The translations under genes and the position numbers were made by a program. From Phycisphaerales bacterium (GTDB lineage: Bacteria; Planctomycetota; Phycisphaerae; Phycisphaerales; SM1A02), in contig JASMLG010000019.1 in NCBI GenBank assembly GCA_030748805.1, forward strand, positions 1 through 21,252: a stretch of 21,252 bases of DNA, given 5' to 3'. Below the pieces are notes generated by a model. That model did no database searches. It saw only the letters and a list, made by a program, of their open reading frames with translations, and had not been told where the DNA came from. This document shows positions 15,104 through 21,252 of the stretch, piece after piece (position 1 is the first letter of the stretch; the number at the start of each line of letters is the position of its first letter).

Positions 15104-16287
15104 CAACAACCCAAATTGATGGATGGTATGGACAGTTTGGTGGAAGATTCGTTCCAGAAACATTGGTAAATGCTCTTGAACAACTTGATGCTGTTTGGAA
15201 GGAATGTTCAAATGACACATTGTTTGATATAGAACTTTCAGAACTGTTAAGTGATTACGTTGCACGACCAACCCCTGTTACATCCGCACCTATGTTGTCA
15301 AAGAAAGTTGGCGGTGCGCACATCTGGTTAAAACGAGAGGATCTTGCTCATACTGGCGCACACAAGATTAATAATACAATTGGACAAGGTCTTTTAGCAA
15401 AAAGAATGGGTAAACGAAGAGTTATAGCTGAGACAGGTGCTGGGCAACATGGTGTTGCAACTGCAACTGCATGCGCGAAATTGGGATTGTCATGTGAGAT
15501 ATACATGGGAGCTGAAGATGCTAGAAGGCAAGCATTGAATGTGTTTCGCATGGAACTACTCGGTGCAACAGTCAACGTTGTGGAGTCCGGTTCTAAGACG
15601 CTTAAAGATGCAACTAACGAAGCAATGCGTGATTGGATGGGCTCTGTTGAGACAACACATTACATTCTTGGCTCAGTAGTTGGACCTCATCCATTTCCTC
15701 TAATTGTTCGTGACCTACAGTCGGTGATTGGGAGAGAGGCCAGAGAGCAATGCTTATCTTCAATCGGTAAACTCCCCGATTGCATTGTTGCTTGTGTTGG
15801 TGGTGGCTCTAATGCTGCTGGTATTTTTTCAGCATTTGTTTCTGACAAAGAAGTTAAATTAATTGGCGTGGAAGCGGGTGGTACTGGACTCTTGATTGGG
15901 GAGCATGCTGCTCCACTTTGTCTCGGAAGTCCAGGTGTTTTGCATGGTTCTTTGAGTTATGTTTTGCAAGATCAGGATGGGCAGACACAGAATGTGCATT
16001 CATGTTCAGCAGGTCTGGATTATCCGGGAGTTGGTCCAGAACATTCCTACTGGAAAGACACGGGACGTGTGGAGTATCAAATAATAAATGACAAGGAAGC
16101 CCTTGTTGCATTCAAAACATTGTGTGAAACTGAAGGAATTATTCCAGCACTTGAATCATCACATGCAGTTGCTGGAGCAATGAAGGTTGCAGCAAAAATG
16201 TCAAAAGATGAACATTTACTTATTAATTTATCTGGCAGAGGTGATAAAGACGTAGAGGAAGTCCAGCGTTTATTATCAAGAGATTAA
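15100..16287 (+). CDS. trpB: Tryptophan synthase beta subunit TrpB
   Basis: The 395-aa product matches TrpB throughout: GRFVPETL at 15-22, [16 protein letters not shown] at 77-92 with PLP-binding Lys89, [14 protein letters not shown] at 110-123, the phosphate-binding GGGSNA near 234-239, and a C-terminal SGRGDKD. It condenses indole with serine. Start is GTG overlapping the hydrolase stop, with GGAG upstream inside the hydrolase gene. No trpA or other trp gene is adjacent, so the alpha subunit must lie elsewhere if present. The motifs fit the TrpB1 type that pairs with TrpA. Confidence 0.96.
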   Translation: MTTTQIDGWYGQFGGRFVPETLVNALEQLDAVWKECSNDTLFDIELSELLSDYVARPTPVTSAPMLSKKVGGAHIWLKREDLAHTGAHKINNTIGQGLLAKRMGKRRVIAETGAGQHGVATATACAKLGLSCEIYMGAEDARRQALNVFRMELLGATVNVVESGSKTLKDATNEAMRDWMGSVETTHYILGSVVGPHPFPLIVRDLQSVIGREAREQCLSSIGKLPDCIVACVGGGSNAAGIFSAFVSDKEVKLIGVEAGGTGLLIGEHAAPLCLGSPGVLHGSLSYVLQDQDGQTQNVHSCSAGLDYPGVGPEHSYWKDTGRVEYQIINDKEALVAFKTLCETEGIIPALESSHAVAGAMKVAAKMSKDEHLLINLSGRGDKDVEEVQRLLSRD

Positions 16288-16340
16288 TAACACACAGTTA
16301 GTTAATAAACTGCAACGGCATACAATAATTTACCAAGAAG

Positions 16341-17627
16341 TTATTCAGTTGGTTTACAGCATTTTGCTGGATTTCTACCAGAATTAGATGCGTCACTGAA
16401 AGTTGAGTATCCAGTGAGGTTTTTCTCGCTTATTCGTTTAGCATTACCACAACTTGATTTGTGAAAAACCTTACTCCGTTTCGAAGCTAAAAATGGTGCT
16501 GTGTCAGGTGCAGCGGGTTCTGGCGAGTTGCTTGGTGTTGTTACAGTTGGTTTCTTTGGCACAGTTGGAATTGCATTTAGTGCAGTTTTAGTAACACTTT
16601 CTGGCCATTTACTGGCTTTAACTGAAGTGCCCATACCATTAATCGGAACTAAATCTATCGATACAGCACAGTGATCGGAAGCATACCCAGCAGGTGGTGG
16701 TTGCTCCATCCAGTTGTAATCTTCGGCTGAAGAACCTAGTACAAAACCGCTGTCAATAACGTATTCATCCATTACTGCTGGATTCAAAAGCATGTAATCT
16801 AGCATTCTGTCTGATGTATGAGTTTTTCTCAGTGGCGAAAGATCGTCCCATTCCATATTAAGTGAACGAATTGATAAAGCGTCTGTCATCCCGTCACGAA
16901 AGTAAACCCTAAGTGATCTATCCCATGGCTGAGCATTGAAGTCGCCTAAAACCATAATATTTCTATTTGGATTCTTCTTATTCATCTCCTTTATGTATTG
17001 CATTATTTGCAGCGCTTCAAGTTCACGATGCCAAGCATTTCTGCCTGATTTTTGGTGAACGATAAATAAGGTTAATTCGTATCCAGATGGGGTTTCTACA
17101 GTGGCACAAAGAGGGCTCCTTTGGAATGAGATTTCGTGGCGATCTGCAGGAATATCAGTCCACCCTCCTCCAGTTCGCTCTATCTTTGTTAAGTCAGCAT
17201 CTTTCCAAGTTAGAGTTTCCTTAATTGGAAAGCGAGTTAATACACTTTGTTCAATTCCCCTGTAATAACCGACATCTTCAGAATAGCATTGATAACCCAT
17301 GTTCGGCAAAAACTTTTCATTGAACCACTCTAAAGCATCAAGCGATTCTACTTCTTGAAGTGCTAATATGTCTGCATCAAGTTTTCGAATTACTTTTGCA
17401 AGTTCTTCACATCTTTCTAGTGATGTTGGACCAGGATTATCTCCATAATCATCGTATTTGCCTTCAAGTAAAGGGTCGTTTACTTGGTCAAAAAAGTTGA
17501 GCATGTTGTATGAAGCAACTCGTATGGTTCCATCAATTCGTGGCATTGCTTCAGTAAGACCAAACTTATGATGAGGTGAAGGAACTGCTACTGCAGCAAC
17601 TAATAATGCAATTGTTGGTATAAACAT
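16341..17627 (-). CDS. Secreted endonuclease/exonuclease/phosphatase-family nuclease with C-terminal Cys-containing module
   Basis: The 428-aa product has an N-terminal signal sequence (MFIPTIALLVAAVAVPS) and an EEP domain (about 33-328). That domain shows SYNMLNF (Asn41), LALQEVES (Glu92), LGDFNAQP at 227-234 and ASDHCAVS with the catalytic His319. A Pro/Thr-rich linker (335-378) leads to a small C-terminal module (379-426: ASKRSKVFHKSSCGNAKRI ... NPAKCCKP). Such modules terminate many secreted nucleases. Here the final cysteines are adjacent (C423-C424), whereas related modules usually have CxxC. It probably degrades DNA/RNA or a phosphodiester outside the cytoplasm. TATCAT lies 6 nt before the ATG. 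It follows the S41 protease gene by 28 nt. Confidence 0.82.
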   Translation of the reverse strand: MFIPTIALLVAAVAVPSPHHKFGLTEAMPRIDGTIRVASYNMLNFFDQVNDPLLEGKYDDYGDNPGPTSLERCEELAKVIRKLDADILALQEVESLDALEWFNEKFLPNMGYQCYSEDVGYYRGIEQSVLTRFPIKETLTWKDADLTKIERTGGGWTDIPADRHEISFQRSPLCATVETPSGYELTLFIVHQKSGRNAWHRELEALQIMQYIKEMNKKNPNRNIMVLGDFNAQPWDRSLRVYFRDGMTDALSIRSLNMEWDDLSPLRKTHTSDRMLDYMLLNPAVMDEYVIDSGFVLGSSAEDYNWMEQPPPAGYASDHCAVSIDLVPINGMGTSVKASKWPESVTKTALNAIPTVPKKPTVTTPSNSPEPAAPDTAPFLASKRSKVFHKSSCGNAKRISEKNLTGYSTFSDASNSGRNPAKCCKPTE

Positions 17628-17633
17628 CCCAGA

Positions 17634-17639
17634 ATGATA
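17634..17639 (-). promoter_or_regulatory. -10-like box for the secreted nuclease, predicted leaderless
   Basis: TATCAT (five of six consensus bases) on the minus strand ends 6 nt before the ATG at 17627. No clear -35 is visible. Confidence 0.35.
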
Positions 17640-17655
17640 ACGAAAAGCAGATGAT

Positions 17656-19866
17656 TTAGTTTAGTTGTGCTTGACGATGATCAGTTACTAATCTGGAAAT
17701 GGCGTTTGCTCTTAGAATAAGTAACGCTGTTTCAAGTTGAGGGTCAAGTCCATCAGAAATTAACTTATTAATATCAGGACGATTATCTTCCGAGTCAATA
17801 AGCAGCATATCCGCTTTTTGTCGGAGTTCATTACTTTGTGTTATTTGATCTGGAGACATCGAAACCTCAACATCAGGGATTATTCCCCAGTCATTCGAGC
17901 CACGACGCTTGTGGACTAATCGTCCCGGAGTGACTCCGCCATCAGATGACGGCAATCTATAGAATTGAGTTGTTAACTTTAAGTTGGCAACTTTGGAAAT
18001 CTGATGAACTGTCTGAACACTTCCTTTGCCCCAACTTTGTTGTCCAACGACTATTCCAGCATCGTGTGCTTGAACACATCCTGCAACGATTTCGCTCGCA
18101 CTTGCAGACCCCTTGTTGATTAAAATTATAACGGGCCAGTCAGAAAGATATGCCCTGCTTGGGAGAGCTCGCATTTTAAATAACTCCTCCCCGTTTGCAG
18201 TTTCTCCACTAACAATTGTACCTGAATTAACAAACAAGTTAGCAATGCGTCTAGCAGTTGGGAGTAAGCCACCAGGGTTATATCTGAGATCAAGGATTAA
18301 ACCATTTGGTTGTCCTTCAGTTTGCATTTCTCTAATCGCAGCAAGCATATCTGTATAGGACTCTTCAGAGAAACCGGACAGTTTTAAGTAACCAATTCTA
18401 TTATCTTCGTCAATAAACCAGTCCCATATTGGTTGTCCGTCATCGTCTAGTTCTTTTTTCCACCACCCTTGAACCGAATGAAGTTTAACACTATCTCTTG
18501 TAAGGAATACGTCAACAGGTTTTTCTGAAGTTGTTCTTCGTACTGTAATCGTGACTGCTGTTCCCTTTGGACCTGTAATTCGGTCTACAGCATCGTTTAG
18601 TGACCAGCCACTAGAGGACTTGCCATTTACTGCAATAATTACATCATCGGGTTGCATCCCACCGTAATAAGCAGGTGATCCCTCGATAGGATTAACGACA
18701 ATTATTTCACCTCTGTTATTCTCTTTTATGACGATTCCTACACCTACGAATCTACCTTCAGTTTGTTGGTTGAATCTTCTAGATTCGTCAGGCCATATTA
18801 TTGAACTGTACTTATCCAATTCGCCCATTGCACCATCACCAAATTCCCTAAGCACAACACCTTCAGGCAATTGCATTGAATTTTTATTATTACTTAGAAT
18901 TCGGTCTAATATTTGAATAAGGACTCTCTTGCCATGGATATGCTTGAGATATTGTGGATAAGTTTGAAGTTCCTCGTCTATAGATTCTAGCCAGAAAGTT
19001 CTACAACCAGAGTCCCCTGCTTTTTCAAATGTCTCTGAAATAACAGGCACTTCGCCTAGTTTTCTTACTGCTTCAAGTCCACCTTTTATTAGGGATTCCC
19101 AAGTAATCCCATCGACATGTTCATTGATTGCAATATCAAGAGACCGAATAACCATGTTTTTGTCAATACCATCTATTCGCTCTTTCCAGTTGTCACTTGC
19201 TTGTTCATTGAATTCTTCAATTGGCTCGTCCCCTCTTATTACCGCAAGATCTGCAAATAGAGTGTGCAAATGTTTTGGGGCATATTGTCTAAGTAGAGAA
19301 ACGTGTAAAGCAACTTTTTCAAGTTGATCATTCCACCTCTCATATAAGTCACGTCTTGAAGTGTCTTCGTAAAATGTCCTTAAAGAATACAGAAGGTTTT
19401 GCGCAGTTAGCATATCCCCGTTCTTTGTTAGTGAATTAATCTCTTTCTGAGTTTGAGTTAATACTCTCTGGACATCTTCGTTAAACAGAACATCATCAAG
19501 ATTCTTGCTAAGTGTTTGCGCTTCAACAGCACTTCTCATTGCTTTTACAGTGTTTCCCTCTTGTAGGTGTTTGTTCATTTCAACAATTGCTGCGTCTCTA
19601 GCAGTTTGTGCTAATTGGATTTCAGTTGCTCGATGAGACCTATAATCGTCTAGTTGTTTTCTAAAAGAAACAAGTGGATAATCCTCACCGTCGGGGATTT
19701 CATTTAGTAATGAATTGACAGAACTCCAGTTACCATCTGAAGCTGCAGACCAAATTTTTGTTGACCACTCCGCAGTTGTTGGAACTTGAGAGAATGCACC
19801 CGAATTAAACAATAGAGAAATGAGTAACGTTGCGACTGTTGAAAGTGCAAATCTGTAGTGATTCAT
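17656..19866 (-). CDS. Carboxy-terminal processing protease (PDZ-S41) with long N-terminal helical domain
   Basis: The 736-aa product has a signal peptide (about 1-26, ending GAFSQ). A long helical region without catalytic motifs (27-360) is partly TPR-like. The PDZ domain (about 372-455) contains GVGIVI and IEGSPAYYGGMQPDDVIIAVNG. The S41A peptidase core (about 485-670) shows LDLRYNPGG at 526-533, NKGSASASE at 584-592 with nucleophile Ser589, and SWGKGSVQ with general-base Lys614. It is expected in the periplasm or outer compartment, trimming C-termini of exported proteins. The N-terminal part is much longer than in CtpA and may recruit substrates. AAGGAT about 10 nt before the ATG could be a Shine-Dalgarno; no -10 box abuts the start. 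Confidence 0.9.
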   Translation of the reverse strand: MNHYRFALSTVATLLISLLFNSGAFSQVPTTAEWSTKIWSAASDGNWSSVNSLLNEIPDGEDYPLVSFRKQLDDYRSHRATEIQLAQTARDAAIVEMNKHLQEGNTVKAMRSAVEAQTLSKNLDDVLFNEDVQRVLTQTQKEINSLTKNGDMLTAQNLLYSLRTFYEDTSRRDLYERWNDQLEKVALHVSLLRQYAPKHLHTLFADLAVIRGDEPIEEFNEQASDNWKERIDGIDKNMVIRSLDIAINEHVDGITWESLIKGGLEAVRKLGEVPVISETFEKAGDSGCRTFWLESIDEELQTYPQYLKHIHGKRVLIQILDRILSNNKNSMQLPEGVVLREFGDGAMGELDKYSSIIWPDESRRFNQQTEGRFVGVGIVIKENNRGEIIVVNPIEGSPAYYGGMQPDDVIIAVNGKSSSGWSLNDAVDRITGPKGTAVTITVRRTTSEKPVDVFLTRDSVKLHSVQGWWKKELDDDGQPIWDWFIDEDNRIGYLKLSGFSEESYTDMLAAIREMQTEGQPNGLILDLRYNPGGLLPTARRIANLFVNSGTIVSGETANGEELFKMRALPSRAYLSDWPVIILINKGSASASEIVAGCVQAHDAGIVVGQQSWGKGSVQTVHQISKVANLKLTTQFYRLPSSDGGVTPGRLVHKRRGSNDWGIIPDVEVSMSPDQITQSNELRQKADMLLIDSEDNRPDINKLISDGLDPQLETALLILRANAISRLVTDHRQAQLN

Positions 19867-19976
19867 ATATTTCTAATCCTTAGTAGTAAAGCGGCGATTA
19901 TTTCACAGAAATCGGCATTTTTAACTGCCACCTTGAGGGATCCGTAAACAGTTTTAATCAATATTATGGAATATCT

Positions 19977-20186
19977 CTAGCCATGTTCACTGTTTTCGTT
20001 GTTTAAACGATTTCCTGCCTCTGACCAAGGGTCAAGTTGGTCAGAATTTCCAACCATGTCATTATTTTTATTATCGGGTCTACAGCTACATTTTTTTGCT
20101 ACTAGAACGATTGCAACAATGCCTAGAACACCGATTAGAAGCAGTAAAGCTGCGACTATAAGAAGTAATGGAAGTAAATTGCTCAT
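19977..20186 (-). CDS. Small single-pass membrane protein
   Basis: The 69-aa product has one strongly hydrophobic segment (about 4-30, LLPLLLIVAALLLLIGVLG...), then AKKCSCRP and a hydrophilic tail with Asn/Glu. The positive charges after the segment suggest the tail is cytoplasmic. Its ATG overlaps the stop of the TPR lipoprotein gene (ATGA), which supports it being real and translationally coupled. It belongs to no family I recognise. The CxC just after the membrane segment might bind metal or be acylated, which is a guess. Confidence 0.6.
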   Translation of the reverse strand: MSNLLPLLLIVAALLLLIGVLGIVAIVLVAKKCSCRPDNKNNDMVGNSDQLDPWSEAGNRLNNENSEHG

Positions 20187-20992
20187 TGATGTGGTTTACT
20201 TTCAATATCAATAAAACATAAGTTGCGCTCTTCAATAATCAGTGGTTTATTTTGATATAAAATTGGTAAACTAGAAATAATTTCCAACGCGAAATTTGGT
20301 TGTCCAGACAACCGCATAATTCGTGCCTGGATAAATCTCAAACTGTGATCTTCAGGGAAAATTAGGCATCCTTTGGTGGCAAGTTGTTTTGCAATTTTGT
20401 AATTACCAAGATGTGCTTCAATAAGACCAGAGGAAAGTAATGCAAATGGTTCATTTGGATTTCGAGTTAGACATTGGTCAATCCAATGTTTTGCATTAAC
20501 CCAATCTTCATCAAACATATATTTTTGTGCAATGAAGAAGGATGCGCGTGGGTCGCTTGGAACTTGTTCATGTGCCTGTTTGTAATAATTGATTGAACTA
20601 CTATCACCAAGCATCTGAGCAAGTTGTGCAGTTGAAAGCAAAAGCAGCCCCGGCTCAGAACTTTCCTTGCATGCGGTCTTATATGCCTTGAGTGCATCAA
20701 AACGACTCCTGTTTGCTAAGTCCACCTCTCCATCTCGCTCAAGTTGATCAGCGTAAGCAATTAGAACAAGAGCGTGTGATTCTTGTGATTCAGGTGAGCT
20801 ATGATCTTTTAAGACCAGATTCGTAGTTATAGCCAGAGCATCCGAGTTTCTACCTGCATCCAGAAGTGACATTGCACTATCAATAGCAGAGTGTCTTTGA
20901 TCAGGAGTTATAGTGACTTCTTCAGGTGTTTTATCATTCTTACAGCCACCAAACATGGCAATAACGATGACGGAAGGTATCATGCTATGCAT
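20183..20992 (-). CDS. TPR-type lipoprotein
   Basis: From ATG 20992 the product has 269 residues. It opens with a short hydrophobic signal (MHSMIPSVIVIAMFGGC) whose Cys17 fits a lipobox, although Phe at -3 is unusual. The rest is helical with TPR-like units (SAMSLLDAGRNSDALAI; ASFFIAQKYMFDEDWVNAK; ALLSSGLIEAHLGNYKIAK), implying a protein-protein scaffold at the envelope. The frame remains open to 21118, but that extension would overlap the valS coding start and is rejected. ATG 20983 is an alternative. TAAAAT lies 5 nt before ATG 20992. It is coupled to the small membrane protein downstream. Exact partner unknown. Confidence 0.7.
   Translation of the reverse strand: MHSMIPSVIVIAMFGGCKNDKTPEEVTITPDQRHSAIDSAMSLLDAGRNSDALAITTNLVLKDHSSPESQESHALVLIAYADQLERDGEVDLANRSRFDALKAYKTACKESSEPGLLLLSTAQLAQMLGDSSSINYYKQAHEQVPSDPRASFFIAQKYMFDEDWVNAKHWIDQCLTRNPNEPFALLSSGLIEAHLGNYKIAKQLATKGCLIFPEDHSLRFIQARIMRLSGQPNFALEIISSLPILYQNKPLIIEERNLCFIDIESKPHQ
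20955..20983 (+). promoter_or_regulatory. valS promoter, predicted leaderless
   Basis: ATGGCA (20955-20960), 17 nt, then TATCAT (20978-20983), ending 7 nt before the ATG at 20991. It lies wholly inside the lipoprotein coding region on the other strand. A GGAAGG at 20972-20977 could instead be a Shine-Dalgarno for an ATG at 20982. Confidence 0.45.
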
Positions 20993-21252
20993 GACAGATT
21001 TTACAATATCGAAAGAGTCCATTCCTAAATCATACGCTCCATCTGACGTTGAGGCAGGCATTATTGCAAAATGGAATAAAAGAAATATAGGCCATTGCGA
21101 GACCGACTCAGAAGGCATGCCCTATTGCATTCTCATTCCTCCACCCAATGTAACGTCGGCATTGCACCTTGGACATGCTCTTGATGGGACATTACAAGAT
21201 ATTCTGATTCGTTGGCGTCGAATGAATGGGGATGCCACTCTTTGGATGCCAG
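20991..21252 (+). CDS. valS: Valyl-tRNA synthetase N-terminus (3' partial)
   Basis: The 87 residues before the window edge read as the start of a class Ia synthetase. IPKSYAPSDVEAGIIAKWN (about 11-29) is the usual ValS opening. YCILIPPPNVTSALHLGHAL then contains the HIGH-type ATP motif (HLGH) preceded by PPPNVT, which separates ValS from IleRS and LeuRS. DILIRWRRMNGDATLWMP follows. It charges tRNA-Val with valine. ATG 20991 is preferred because of the TATCAT box 7 nt upstream; an in-frame ATG at 20982 would add three residues. Its start codon overlaps that of the divergent lipoprotein gene. Confidence 0.92.
   Translation, partial: MTDFTISKESIPKSYAPSDVEAGIIAKWNKRNIGHCETDSEGMPYCILIPPPNVTSALHLGHALDGTLQDILIRWRRMNGDATLWMP
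20998..21003 (-). promoter_or_regulatory. -10-like box for the TPR lipoprotein
   Basis: TAAAAT (five of six consensus bases) on the minus strand ends 5 nt before the ATG at 20992. It lies within the valS coding region. The -35 is not recognisable. Confidence 0.35.

Noticed and set aside
16299..16316. CAGTT...AACTG inverted repeat between trpB and the nuclease gene
   Set aside because: Only a 5-bp stem with an 8-nt AT loop and no following T-run; too weak to call a terminator.
19867..19976. Imperfect GCCGATT/AATCGCC repeat upstream of the S41 protease
   Set aside because: One mismatch in seven and no T-run; indistinguishable from chance in AT-rich DNA. No ORF or RNA seen in this 110-nt gap.
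20993..21118. 42-codon N-terminal extension of the TPR lipoprotein
   Set aside because: It would lie antisense over the valS N-terminus and bury the lipoprotein signal inside the protein.
1..21252. CRISPR array, insertion sequence, prophage, tRNA or rRNA genes
   Set aside because: No regularly spaced direct repeats, transposase motifs, terminal inverted repeats with target duplications, or cloverleaf-like segments were found on either strand.

Overview
The window looks like a chromosomal stretch of a marine planctomycete of the Phycisphaerae type. The signs are AT-rich DNA, two exported proteins carrying dockerin-like Ca-binding repeats of the 'DLL.IIDAWGAC' kind, Cys-rich 'GACC' repeats, a Kdo transferase (so a Gram-negative outer membrane), and planctomycete-style hypothetical proteins. 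This assignment is inferred from protein style, not from a marker gene search. I see no phage, transposon, CRISPR array, rRNA or tRNA gene.

Layout. 2-1573 (+): 5'-truncated FAD/NAD(P)-binding amine-oxidase-like protein, ending at a hairpin. 1645-6393 (-): exported beta-helix protein with a C-terminal dockerin, gingipain-type C25 cysteine peptidase with an internal dockerin, and a tRNA-queuosine mannosyltransferase-like glycosyltransferase. 6416-6856 (+): Fur-family regulator that has lost most metal ligands. 6857-7035: twin inverted near-palindromes. 7036-9516 (-): waaA-thiL-tsaE overlapping operon. 9670-9975 (+): stand-alone FHA protein. 9977-14270 (-): rsmD-cca followed by two related secreted proteins of ClpP/SppA fold. 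14315-16287 (+): alpha/beta hydrolase and trpB. 16341-20992 (-): TPR lipoprotein, small membrane protein, PDZ-S41 carboxy-terminal protease, secreted EEP nuclease. 20991-21252 (+): start of valS.

Functional themes. Several genes serve RNA maturation and translation (mannosyl-Q glycosyltransferase, TsaE, CCA transferase, RsmD, ValS). A second group is exported or envelope-associated proteolysis (C25 peptidase, S41 protease, ClpP-fold pair). Metabolic genes (waaA, thiL, trpB) lie between them.

The most striking signal is not a gene. Eleven start codons are preceded by a -10-like TANNNT box only 5-7 nt upstream, which predicts leaderless mRNAs. Genes inside operons instead use ATGA/GTGA stop-start overlaps or a Shine-Dalgarno. 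At three head-to-head pairs the two promoters occupy the same DNA, and the valS and lipoprotein start codons share one CATG. The tandem ClpP-fold secreted pair, whose poly-glycine codons double as the ribosome binding site of the next gene, is the best candidate for an undescribed protein system.
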